From positions 62,001-126,000 of the forward strand of contig NZ_JAHXPQ010000001.1 in assembly GCF_019391655.1 (NCBI RefSeq): 64,000 nucleotides of DNA. The letters run 5' to 3'. The DNA comes from Mucilaginibacter rivuli. GTDB taxonomy: Bacteria; Bacteroidota; Bacteroidia; Sphingobacteriales; Sphingobacteriaceae. The notes beneath the pieces are model-generated. The model worked only from the letters and a program-made list of their open reading frames with translations. It ran no database searches and was not told the DNA's origin. Shown here one piece after another: positions 39,163 to 47,727 of the stretch (positions are counted from its first letter, which is position 1; every line of letters starts with the position of its first letter). The position numbers were made by a program, and so were the translations under genes.

Positions 39163-39555
39163 TTATTCTTCCCAGGGGTTGATCAACTTCAGGGTTTCAA
39201 TAGCTTGAAAATCTTTGATGTTGCGGGTAAGCAGTGTTAGATCATAAACCAAAGCAGAAGCCGCTATTATTGCATCAGGTAGTTTGATCTTGTGGGCTTT
39301 TCTAATTTCGACAGTTTTAGTTTTTATCGCAGCATCCAGGTCAAGTATCATACTGCTCTCAATAAAGTTCCGAATAACTACGATGTTTTCCTCTGTCGAA
39401 TTTTTCCAGCATAAAAGTTCAATCTCGGTCATTGCCGAAATAAAAGGGGGATCATTCTTTACCAAATCATCGATAAAAAGTTCAGCATTTTCAGGAAGTT
39501 GCTGTTGCAAGTAATATATCGCAATATTAGTATCCCAGATATATCTTACTCCCAT
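39163..39555 (-). CDS. PIN-domain toxin (VapC type)
   Basis: A 130-residue ribonuclease toxin. The acidic PIN residues are visible: D8 in IWDTNIA, Glu in MTEIELL near 44 and Asp in LPDAIIAASAL near 93, the last with the usual helix. It cuts RNA, tRNA in several studied cases. It follows and overlaps its antitoxin gene by 10 bases. Confidence 0.9.
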   Translation of the reverse strand: MGVRYIWDTNIAIYYLQQQLPENAELFIDDLVKNDPPFISAMTEIELLCWKNSTEENIVVIRNFIESSMILDLDAAIKTKTVEIRKAHKIKLPDAIIAASALVYDLTLLTRNIKDFQAIETLKLINPWEE

Positions 39556-39752
39556 GCGTCGCGCAACTCTTTCAATTGCCTGTCTATTTCCTCAAGTGGC
39601 TGTTTGGTCATTTTTCCTTTTAACATAGCAATTGGAGTTTTCTTTAACAACTGATCATCCTCTTTATGCAATTTTATCAAATGCATCGACTCCAAATTTT
39701 CCAAGAGCTTAATAGCTTCGTCGTTGATGATATCTACAGTTACAGTTTGCAT
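39546..39752 (-). CDS. Antitoxin of the VapC-type toxin
   Basis: A 68-residue protein starting MQTVTVDIINDEAIKLLENL, a small beta-helix fold that could be a DNA-binding region, then a charged helical tail (QPLEEIDRQLKELRDAW) that would wrap the toxin. It precedes the toxin with the expected overlap. ATG 39752 was chosen over an upstream alternative because the extra residues look like leader. Confidence 0.8.
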   Translation of the reverse strand: MQTVTVDIINDEAIKLLENLESMHLIKLHKEDDQLLKKTPIAMLKGKMTKQPLEEIDRQLKELRDAWE

Positions 39753-39947
39753 AACATGATATGTATATATACAAATATAACACTTAAAACCAGTTTTTAT
39801 TCTATCGTGTTGTAATATTATCAATTCAAATATTATCACTTATATTTATCTCGAAAACCAAGATAAACCAATGCCAAAATCCTACAATAATTGCACAAAC
39901 TGATATAGTAAATAATTGACCTAAAATTTTAAAATATCGAAAATTAA

Positions 39948-39962
39948 GTGTTAATTCGACAC
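39948..39962. promoter_or_regulatory. Possible arabinose-regulator operator 2
   Basis: GTGTTAATTCGACAC is an imperfect inverted repeat that ends 12 bases before the araB start, where a repressor would block transcription. The outer GTGT/ACAC pairs are exact; the middle is not. It shares TGT-N7-ACA with the site at 38345. Confidence 0.35.
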
Positions 39963-39974
39963 GATTAACCAGTT

Positions 39975-41651
39975 ATGAATAAAGATACCTTTGTTATTGG
40001 CGTAGATTACGGTAGTGATTCTGTACGCTCAGTTTTAGTTGATGCCAAAAATGGCCGCGAATTAGCTTCGTCTGTGTTTTACTATCCGCGCTGGCAGCAG
40101 GGCCTGTTTTGCGATGCACCGCAAAACCAGTTCAGGCAGCACCCTTTAGATTATGTTGAAGGGTTAGAGCAAACCATAAAAGATTGTTTGGCCAAAGCAG
40201 GCGGCAACGCGGCATCTGCAGTAAAAGCCATATCGGTTGACACCACAGGCTCAACACCCGTAGCAGTTGATGAAACAGGAACCCCATTGGCATTGCTACC
40301 CGGTTTTGAGAACAACCCGCACGCCATGTTTGTGCTGTGGAAAGACCATACCGGTATAAAAGAAGCTGCCGAAATAAACGAGCACGCTACAAAATTTGAT
40401 ACCAATTACCTGCAATACGTAGGTGGCATATATTCATCCGAATGGTTTTGGGCCAAGCTGCTGCGTACCCTGCGTGCTGATGAAGCTGTACGGAACGCCA
40501 TGCACAGCTGGGTGGAGCATTGCGACTGGATACCGTTTTTACTGACAGGCGGCAAAGATGTTTCGCAAATTATGCGTGGCCGTTGCTCTGCAGGGCATAA
40601 GGCTTTATGGTCGGCAGAGTTTGGTGGCTTACCACCGGATGAGTTTTTCTCATCGTTAGATCCGTTGCTGAAAGGCATTACTTCAAAATTATTTAAAGAT
40701 ACCTATACCTCCGATGTTTCGGCAGGTAACCTGAGTGCCGAGTGGGCAAGCCGTTTGGGCCTCTCAACAGATGTGGTTGTTGGTGTGGGCGCTTTTGATG
40801 CGCACATGGGCGCCGTTGGCGGGCAGATAGAGGCTTATCACCTGAGCAAGGTAATGGGTACCTCAACCTGCGATATTTTGGTGGCACCAACGCAAGACCT
40901 GGAAGGCAAGCTGATAAAAGGCATTTGCGGCCAGGTTGATGGCTCGGTCATTCCCGGTATGTTGGGTATGGAGGCCGGACAATCGGCCTTTGGCGATACT
41001 TATGCATGGTTCCGTAACCTGTTGGCATGGCCACTGCAAAACCTGTTATCACAATCAAAATTAATAGACGCGCAAACCGCGGGCGCTTTGCGTGATGAAC
41101 TTAGCGGTAAAATTATAGCCGAGTTAAGCAAACAAGCCGCTTTATTACCAATAGATGAAAATGAACTGGCCGTTGATTGGTTCAACGGTCGCCGCACACC
41201 CGATGCCAACCAGGAACTGAAAGGCGCTATTACAGGTTTAGGTTTGGGTAGCGACGCGCCACGTGTATTTAAAGCTTTGGCCGAAGCTACCTGCTTTGGT
41301 GCTAAGAAAATAGTTGACCGTTTTATCAGCGAAGGTGTTCCCGTTAAGGGTATCATCGGCGTGGGTGGTGTAGCCCGCAAATCGCCATACATTATGCAAA
41401 TGATGGCCGATGTATTGGGTATGCCTATACGCATCCACAGCCAGGAGCAAACCTGCGCCATGGGCGCGGCCATGTTCGCGGCAACGGTAGCGGGTATTTA
41501 CCCTAACGTTGAAGAAGCCATGAAAGCCATGGGTGCCGGCTTTGATATGGAGTATTATCCCGAAAAGGCAAACCAGGAGATTTATAAACTACGCGCACAG
41601 CAATACACACAACTGGGCAATTTTATTGAACAACAAACAGCGAACAAATAA
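39975..41651 (+). CDS. araB: Ribulokinase
   Basis: Phosphorylates L-ribulose to L-ribulose 5-phosphate with ATP, the second step of arabinose use. A 558-residue FGGY kinase: VIGVDYGSDSVRSVLVD at the start forms the first ATP loop, VGAFDAHMGAVGG in the middle, and GVGGVARKSPYIMQMMADVLG at the C-terminal ATP site. The length is that of AraB rather than xylulokinase. It is followed 2 bases later by araD. Confidence 0.95.
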   Translation: MNKDTFVIGVDYGSDSVRSVLVDAKNGRELASSVFYYPRWQQGLFCDAPQNQFRQHPLDYVEGLEQTIKDCLAKAGGNAASAVKAISVDTTGSTPVAVDETGTPLALLPGFENNPHAMFVLWKDHTGIKEAAEINEHATKFDTNYLQYVGGIYSSEWFWAKLLRTLRADEAVRNAMHSWVEHCDWIPFLLTGGKDVSQIMRGRCSAGHKALWSAEFGGLPPDEFFSSLDPLLKGITSKLFKDTYTSDVSAGNLSAEWASRLGLSTDVVVGVGAFDAHMGAVGGQIEAYHLSKVMGTSTCDILVAPTQDLEGKLIKGICGQVDGSVIPGMLGMEAGQSAFGDTYAWFRNLLAWPLQNLLSQSKLIDAQTAGALRDELSGKIIAELSKQAALLPIDENELAVDWFNGRRTPDANQELKGAITGLGLGSDAPRVFKALAEATCFGAKKIVDRFISEGVPVKGIIGVGGVARKSPYIMQMMADVLGMPIRIHSQEQTCAMGAAMFAATVAGIYPNVEEAMKAMGAGFDMEYYPEKANQEIYKLRAQQYTQLGNFIEQQTANK

Positions 41652-41653
41652 TA

Positions 41654-42352
41654 ATGAGCAAATACCAGCATATACAGGAAGAAGCATACGCGGCAAACAT
41701 GGAGTTGCCCGAGTTAAAATTGGTGATATTTACCTTCGGTAATGTAAGCGCGGTTGACCGCTCACTGGGCGTATTTGCCATTAAACCAAGCGGTGTAGCT
41801 TATGAGGACCTGAGTCCTGAAAAAATGGTGATCGTTGATTTTGATGGCAATACAGTTGAAGGTAAGCTTCGCCCGTCATCAGATACCAAAACCCACGCGG
41901 TTTTATACAAACATTGGGATAGCATTGGCGGTATTGTGCATACACACTCCACCTATGCTACGGCATGGGCGCAATCGCAGCGCGATATCCCGATCTTCGG
42001 CACCACGCATGCCGATTACAATACTGTAAACATCCCCTGTGCGCCGCCCATGAGCGACGAGATGATAAAAGGCGATTACGAGTATCAAACCGGTTTCCAG
42101 ATCATGAATTGCCTGCAGGAAAAAGGCATGAGCTATAAAGAGGTAGAAATGGTATTGGTGGGCAACCACGCGCCGTTTACATGGGGCAAAAACGCGCACA
42201 AGGCTGTACACAACAGTGCGGTGTTAGAAGCTATAGCTCAAATGGCATTGCTTACCGAACAAATAAATCCGAACGCACCACGTTTAAAGGATGCGTTGAT
42301 CAACAAGCATTACGAACGCAAACACGGCGAAGGCAGCTATTACGGACAATAA
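41654..42352 (+). CDS. araD: L-ribulose-5-phosphate 4-epimerase
   Basis: Converts L-ribulose 5-phosphate to D-xylulose 5-phosphate, linking arabinose to the pentose phosphate pathway. A 232-residue class II aldolase-fold enzyme with zinc-binding His in HTHSTYATAWAQ near residue 95 and another in the VGNHAPFTWG region near 170; SDTKTHAVLY is typical of AraD. It is translationally coupled to araB. Confidence 0.96.
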   Translation: MSKYQHIQEEAYAANMELPELKLVIFTFGNVSAVDRSLGVFAIKPSGVAYEDLSPEKMVIVDFDGNTVEGKLRPSSDTKTHAVLYKHWDSIGGIVHTHSTYATAWAQSQRDIPIFGTTHADYNTVNIPCAPPMSDEMIKGDYEYQTGFQIMNCLQEKGMSYKEVEMVLVGNHAPFTWGKNAHKAVHNSAVLEAIAQMALLTEQINPNAPRLKDALINKHYERKHGEGSYYGQ

Positions 42353-42363
42353 TTTTAACCAAA

Positions 42364-43713
42364 ATGAAACTAACCGGCTTACTATCGGCATTTGTATTAA
42401 CTGCCTGCATCGCATCGGCGCAGCCCAAAAAAGTACCCTTTCATGATTGGGCGCCAACACCACCCATGGGTTGGAACAGTTGGGATTGCTTTGGCCCCAA
42501 TGTGGTTGAAGCTGAGGTAAAAGCCAATGCCGATTATATGGCCAAAAACCTAAAATCGGCAGGTTGGGAGTATATTGTTGTGGATATTCGCTGGTATGTA
42601 GGTAACGATAAAGCGCATGGCTATAACGAAACCAACCCCGATTATGTATTGGATGAGTTTGGCCGTTTCCAGCCATCGGTAATTAAATTTCCTTCGGCAG
42701 CGGGGGGTAAAGGGTTTAAACCTTTGGCCGATTATATCCATAAAAAAGGATTGAAATTTGGTATCCATATTATGCGTGGTGTGCCTGTTGAAGCAGTTAA
42801 GCGTAACCTGCCAATTTTCGGGAGTATTTATACCACCAAGGATATTGCCAACCCGGCCGACCAATGCAAATGGCTGCATGATATGTATGGCACCATTCCA
42901 GGCAAGGAAGGCTCGCAGGATTATTATGACTCGTTGTTTAAAATGTATGCCGAGTGGGGTTTGGATTTTGTTAAGGTTGACGACCTGTCGCGCCCTTATC
43001 ATGGTGCCGAGGTGATGATGATACGTAAGGCCATTGACCGCTGCGGCCGAAAGATTGTGCTGAGCACTTCGCCGGGCGAAACCCCTTTGAACGCTGCCGC
43101 AGATGTACAGAAGAATGCAAACATGTGGCGCACCGTTGATGATTTTTGGGATAACTGGAAAATGCTGAAAGAGCATTTTGATGTGTTTGAACGCTGGAAC
43201 AATTTTAGGATCGCAGGCGGTTTCCCGGATGGCGATATGCTGCCTTTGGGTAAGATAGGCATCCGCGCTGAGCGTGGTAACCCACGTATGACGGCTTTTA
43301 CCAAAGATGAGCAATATACGCTGATGACGTTGTGGACCATCTTCCGCTCGCCGTTGATGTTTGGTGGTAACCTGCCTGATAATGATGAGTTTACGCTGTC
43401 GCTTTTGAATAATAAAGAAGTATTGGAAGTATTAAAGAACAGTACTGAAAACAAACAGATATATCGTAATGATGATAAGGTGATCTGGATAGCTGATGAC
43501 CCTAAATCGGGCGATAAGTTTGTTGCCGTATTTAATTCGGGCGATGCTGCTGATCCCGTAAAGGTAAGTGTTAACTTAACCGGGCTTGGTTTTACGGGCG
43601 CTGCCAAAGTGCGCGACCTATGGACAAAAAAAGATGTAGGAACTTTTAACGGAGTGTTTGAGCCGATGGTGAATAAGCATGGAGCAGGTTTGTATAGAAT
43701 TTCGGCTAAGTAA
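42364..43713 (+). CDS. GH27 glycosidase, probable beta-L-arabinopyranosidase
   Basis: A 449-residue exported enzyme (signal peptide to about 20) of the GH27 melibiase family. PPMGWNSWDCFG starts the barrel. The nucleophile is D206 in VKVDDLS and the acid/base D260 in WRTVDDFW. At 73-77 it has VDIRW where classical alpha-galactosidases have a D-D pair that grips the C6 hydroxyl. I75 there fits the arabinopyranosidase subgroup, which would suit the arabinose operon. Alpha-galactosidase activity remains possible. Confidence 0.85.
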   Translation: MKLTGLLSAFVLTACIASAQPKKVPFHDWAPTPPMGWNSWDCFGPNVVEAEVKANADYMAKNLKSAGWEYIVVDIRWYVGNDKAHGYNETNPDYVLDEFGRFQPSVIKFPSAAGGKGFKPLADYIHKKGLKFGIHIMRGVPVEAVKRNLPIFGSIYTTKDIANPADQCKWLHDMYGTIPGKEGSQDYYDSLFKMYAEWGLDFVKVDDLSRPYHGAEVMMIRKAIDRCGRKIVLSTSPGETPLNAAADVQKNANMWRTVDDFWDNWKMLKEHFDVFERWNNFRIAGGFPDGDMLPLGKIGIRAERGNPRMTAFTKDEQYTLMTLWTIFRSPLMFGGNLPDNDEFTLSLLNNKEVLEVLKNSTENKQIYRNDDKVIWIADDPKSGDKFVAVFNSGDAADPVKVSVNLTGLGFTGAAKVRDLWTKKDVGTFNGVFEPMVNKHGAGLYRISAK

Positions 43714-43730
43714 TTTTTAATTCCCCTCTT

Positions 43731-43826
43731 GAGAGGGGGTGCGGCGGGTAATAGCGGTGGCAGGGGTGTGTTGTTGAAGCGAGGTGTTTAAAAAGGACAC
43801 ACCCCTCACCCCTCTCAAGAGGGGAG
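43731..43826. repeat. TTCCCCTC palindromic repeat, copy 1
   Basis: TTCCCCTCTTGAGAGGGG on the left and CCCCTCTCAAGAGGGGA on the right form the ends. Inner arms GGGGTGTG and CACACCCC also pair. It lies 17 bases after the GH27 stop. The same element recurs at 45832 and 56289. Confidence 0.85.
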
Positions 43827-43855
43827 CCCAGCATAGAATAGTTAAATAGAACAAT

Positions 43856-45823
43856 ATGAAGAAGCGGTTATTTTTGGCAGTACTAATGATGGGTGCGATG
43901 ACAAGTTTCGCGCAGCAAAAAGATTACGCCATAAAATCGGTGGATTTTACCAAGGTACAGCTTAACGATAAATTCTGGCTGCCACGGATTGAAACCAACC
44001 GGACTGTAACTATACCCGCCAGCTTTGCGCGATGCCAGAGTACAAACCGCATCCAAAACTTTGTGAACGCGGCCAACAAGACGGGCAAGTTTTTAACCAC
44101 CTTCCCGTTTGATGATACGGATATTTATAAAACCATTGAGGGCGCTTCGTTTTCCTTAGCGGTGCACCCGGATGCCAAGCTGGATAAGTTTGTCGATTCG
44201 TTGGTCACCATTGTCGCTGCCGCACAGGAGCCTGATGGTTACCTGTACACCGCGCGTACCATTAACCCGGCTGCGCCGCATTCATGGTCGGGTAAAAACC
44301 GTTGGGAAAAAGAACGTGAATTAAGCCACGAACTGTATAACTCGGGGCATTTATACGAGGCCGCATCGGCGCATTACCTGGCTACAAAAAAGAAGAACTT
44401 TTTGAACATCGCATTGAAAAATGCAGATTTGGTTTGCTCGGTATTTGGTCCGGGAAAGCTGGCCGTTGCCCCGGGGCACGAGATCGTTGAAATGGGCCTC
44501 GTGAAGCTCTATCGCATCACCGGCAAAAAGGAATACCTGGCCACAGCTAAATTTTTTATAGACCAGCGCGGCCATTACGATAAGTACAACAAAGCCAGTA
44601 AAGACGAGTGGAAGAACGGCCAGTACTGGCAGGATGATAAACCTGTAACCGAGCAGGACGAAGCCGAAGGCCACGCCGTGCGTGCGGGATATCTATATTC
44701 GGCTATGGCCGATGTGGCTGCATTGACGCATGATGAAGCGCTGATAAAAGCTGTGGACAGGATCTGGGATAACATGGTTTCTAAAAAAATGTATGTGCAG
44801 GGCAGCGTAGGCGCCATTGGCAGCGGAGAGCGTTACGGTGATAATTACCAACTGCCCAACGCTACTGCTTATAACGAAACCTGCGCTGCTGTAGCCAACG
44901 TGTACTGGAACCAACGCATGTTTATGCTGCACGGCAATTCGAAATATATTGATGTGCTGGAAAAGGTACTTTACAACGGTTTAATATCCGGCGAAGGCCT
45001 GGATGGTAAATCGTTCTTTTATACCAACGCCATGCAGATAACAAACGGCGTTACAGCCGGTGCCTTCAACAGCTTTAATACCAAAGGAATAGAAACTACC
45101 CGTTCGGGATGGTTTGAGTGCTCTTGCTGCCCTACTAACCTGGTGCGGCTGGTGCCATCTATCCCCGGTTATATTTATGCTGAAAAGGGCAATAGTTTGT
45201 ATGTTAACTTGTTCATCAGCGGTAACGCAAACCTAACGGTAGCCAACAAAGCGGTAGAGGTGATACAGCAAAATAATTACCCATGGGATGGTGGTTTGAA
45301 ATTCAATATCAATCCTAAAACTTCTACTACCTTTGATTTACTGATACGGATACCGGGCTGGGTGCGGGGTGAGGCTATACCATCCGATCTGTATAATTTT
45401 GAGGATAAATCGGCAGCAGCGGTTACCATTAAAGTAAATGGCAAGGCGATTACTTATAAAACGCAAAATGGTTACGCGCTGATTAGCCGCAACTGGAAAA
45501 AAGGCGATGTGGTTGATGTAGAACTGCCTATGGCGGTAAAACGCGTTACCGCGAATGTGAATCTGAAAGAAGACCAACAGAAAATTGCTTTGCAACGCGG
45601 CCCGCTGATGTATTGCGCCGAGTGGCCTGATAATAATGGCCATACCAGTAATATTACCATTGGTAACGATATACAGTTTGTGCCACAATATAAACCTGAA
45701 TTATTGAATGGCGTGACGATATTAAAAAGTACCAACGAGAATAAAACCATAGTTGCCATACCTTACTATGCCTGGGCAAACCGTGGCGCGGGCGAGATGC
45801 AGGTGTGGTTTCCGGTGAAGTAA
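43856..45823 (+). CDS. GH127 beta-L-arabinofuranosidase, secreted
   Basis: A 655-residue exported enzyme that releases arabinose from beta-linked arabinofuranosides such as those on hydroxyproline-rich plant glycoproteins. The zinc/cysteine site is complete: E325 in GSGERYG, E341 and C343 in YNETC, C424 and C425 in ECSCCP, matching the metal ligands and nucleophilic cysteine of the B. longum enzyme HypBA1 in order and spacing. Alpha6/alpha6 barrel then a C-terminal beta sandwich. It lies between araD/GH27 and araA. Confidence 0.95.
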   Translation: MKKRLFLAVLMMGAMTSFAQQKDYAIKSVDFTKVQLNDKFWLPRIETNRTVTIPASFARCQSTNRIQNFVNAANKTGKFLTTFPFDDTDIYKTIEGASFSLAVHPDAKLDKFVDSLVTIVAAAQEPDGYLYTARTINPAAPHSWSGKNRWEKERELSHELYNSGHLYEAASAHYLATKKKNFLNIALKNADLVCSVFGPGKLAVAPGHEIVEMGLVKLYRITGKKEYLATAKFFIDQRGHYDKYNKASKDEWKNGQYWQDDKPVTEQDEAEGHAVRAGYLYSAMADVAALTHDEALIKAVDRIWDNMVSKKMYVQGSVGAIGSGERYGDNYQLPNATAYNETCAAVANVYWNQRMFMLHGNSKYIDVLEKVLYNGLISGEGLDGKSFFYTNAMQITNGVTAGAFNSFNTKGIETTRSGWFECSCCPTNLVRLVPSIPGYIYAEKGNSLYVNLFISGNANLTVANKAVEVIQQNNYPWDGGLKFNINPKTSTTFDLLIRIPGWVRGEAIPSDLYNFEDKSAAAVTIKVNGKAITYKTQNGYALISRNWKKGDVVDVELPMAVKRVTANVNLKEDQQKIALQRGPLMYCAEWPDNNGHTSNITIGNDIQFVPQYKPELLNGVTILKSTNENKTIVAIPYYAWANRGAGEMQVWFPVK

Positions 45824-45831
45824 GGTTTTAG

Positions 45832-45935
45832 TTCCCCTCTTGAGAGGGGGCGTGATGGAATAGAGCGGTGGTAGGGGTGTGTTATTGAAGCGAGGCGCAA
45901 AAAGGACACACCCCTCGCCCCTCTCAAGAGGGGAT
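45832..45935. repeat. TTCCCCTC palindromic repeat, copy 2
   Basis: Same element as 43731, with the same outer arms and inner GGGGTGTGTT/GACACACCCC arms. It begins 8 bases after the GH127 stop and ends about 58 bases before araA. Confidence 0.85.
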
Positions 45936-45993
45936 CCCGGCTCACAAAGCCATTAATGATTTAAATAGTAAATATTAACACATACATAAAACA

Positions 45994-47499
45994 ATGATCG
46001 ATCTGAAAGAATACGAGGTGTGGTTTGTTACCGGCAGCCAGGACCTTTATGGGGAAGAGACACTTAAACAAGTTGCGGCGCACTCACAAGAGATAGCCAA
46101 GTCTTTTGATAACACGGCCCAGATACCCGTGCGTGTGGTATACAAGCCAACCGTAAAATCTCCGGAGGAAATTTATAACGTTTGTCGTGATGCCAACAGC
46201 AGTAAAAACTGTATAGGTATTGTTGCCTGGATGCATACCTTCTCGCCAGCTAAAATGTGGATAGGCGGGTTGAAAATATTGCACAAACCATTGCTGCACC
46301 TGCACACGCAGTTTAACCGGGATATCCCTTGGGACAGCATTGATATGGACTTTATGAACCTGAACCAAAGCGCCCATGGCGACCGCGAGTTTGGCTTCAT
46401 CATGAGCCGCATGCGCATCAACCGCAAGGTAGTTGTTGGCCACTGGCAGGACGAAGAGGTGCTGAGCCAAATTGGCAGCTGGACCCGTGTTGCCGCAGGC
46501 TGGGCCGACTGGCAAGGCGCGCGCTTTGTTCGCTTTGGCGATAATATGCGTTATGTTGCCGTTACCGATGGTGATAAGGTAGAAGCCGAAATGCGCTTTG
46601 GCTACTCGGTAAACACACACGGTATTGGCGATTTGGTACAGGTGATCAACGCTATCAGCGATGCTGAAATTGATGCGCTTACTGCTGAATACGAAGCTAC
46701 CTACGCCGTTGTTGATTCGCTGCGTAAAGGTGGCGCGCAATATAATTCGTTGCGCGAGGCTGCTAAAATAGAGCTGGGTATGACCGCTTTTTTAAAAGAC
46801 GGCAACTATAAAGGCTATACCGATACTTTTGAGGACCTGCATGGCATGGCACAATTGCCGGGTATCCCTTCTCAAAGGTTAATGGGCAAAGGTTACGGCT
46901 TTGGCGGCGAGGGCGACTGGAAAACTGCCGCTCTGGTACGCGCTATGAAGGTGATGGGCAGCGGCCTTAAAGGCGGTAACAGCTTTATGGAAGATTATAC
47001 TTACCACTTCAATCCATCAAATCCATTAGTATTAGGCTCGCACATGCTGGAGATATGCGAATCGATAGCTTTGGGCAAACCTAACTGCGAGATACACCCC
47101 TTGGGCATTGGCGGCAAAGCCGACCCTGTGCGTTTGGTGTTTAACGTTGGCGGTGGTGCCGCGCTTAACGCATCTATTGTAGATATGGGCAACCGTTTCC
47201 GCCTGCTGGTGAACGAGGTTGAGGCCGTAGCGCCTAAAGAGGCCCTGCCTAAGCTACCTGTAGCCCGCGTACTATGGAAACCATACCCTGATATGAAAAC
47301 CGGCTGCGCAGCCTGGATATTAGCCGGTGGCGCACACCATACCTGCTACAGCCAAAACCTGTCATCAGAGCAATTAAGCGATTTCGCTGAAATGGCCGGA
47401 ATTGAGTTTGTGCTGATAGGCAAGGATACCAACATCCCGCAATTTAAAAATGAGTTGCGCTGGAGTGAGGCTTATTATCAGACGCATAAGCAATACTAA
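45994..47499 (+). CDS. araA: L-arabinose isomerase
   Basis: Isomerises L-arabinose to L-ribulose, the first cytoplasmic step. A 501-residue enzyme of normal AraA length, with [20 protein letters not shown] at the start, metal-site Glu in [16 protein letters not shown] and the HMLEICESI and AHHTCYS His segments in the C-terminal half. It is last in the plus-strand arabinose group and is followed by a clear terminator. Confidence 0.96.
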   Translation: MIDLKEYEVWFVTGSQDLYGEETLKQVAAHSQEIAKSFDNTAQIPVRVVYKPTVKSPEEIYNVCRDANSSKNCIGIVAWMHTFSPAKMWIGGLKILHKPLLHLHTQFNRDIPWDSIDMDFMNLNQSAHGDREFGFIMSRMRINRKVVVGHWQDEEVLSQIGSWTRVAAGWADWQGARFVRFGDNMRYVAVTDGDKVEAEMRFGYSVNTHGIGDLVQVINAISDAEIDALTAEYEATYAVVDSLRKGGAQYNSLREAAKIELGMTAFLKDGNYKGYTDTFEDLHGMAQLPGIPSQRLMGKGYGFGGEGDWKTAALVRAMKVMGSGLKGGNSFMEDYTYHFNPSNPLVLGSHMLEICESIALGKPNCEIHPLGIGGKADPVRLVFNVGGGAALNASIVDMGNRFRLLVNEVEAVAPKEALPKLPVARVLWKPYPDMKTGCAAWILAGGAHHTCYSQNLSSEQLSDFAEMAGIEFVLIGKDTNIPQFKNELRWSEAYYQTHKQY

Positions 47500-47520
47500 G
47501 CGATACGCTTTTTGATATTG

Positions 47521-47551
47521 AAAGCCCCTGAGTGATCGGGGGCTTTTTTTT
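47521..47551 (+). terminator. Terminator after araA
   Basis: AAAGCCCC and GGGGGCTTT enclose a 9-base loop, followed by a run of T. It closes the arabinose operon. Confidence 0.85.
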
Positions 47552-47662
47552 GTTTTGGGTGGGACACACGCGGCACGCGTGCGCCAGCAAAGGGGAGGCA
47601 ACGCAAGCAGAATGTTTGGTCGATTTTAGCGAATTTGTAACCTTAAATTGGTACAACTAATA

Positions 47663-47677
47663 TTACATGAATTGTAA
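47663..47677. promoter_or_regulatory. Possible operator before the dCTP deaminase gene
   Basis: TTACA and TGTAA are exact inverted arms 5 bases apart, 50 bases before the start codon. In such AT-rich DNA this could be chance. Confidence 0.2.
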
Positions 47678-47727
47678 ATGTGAATTTATATATCTACTAT
47701 TACACATATATTTTAATATTTCATAAT

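Noticed and set aside
42550..43314. A 254-residue minus-strand open frame inside the GH27 gene
   Set aside because: It is a shadow of the GH27 coding frame: no family motifs, and the plus frame has all catalytic residues.
46084..46740. A 218-residue minus-strand frame inside araA
   Set aside because: It lies wholly within araA and has composition typical of an antisense shadow.
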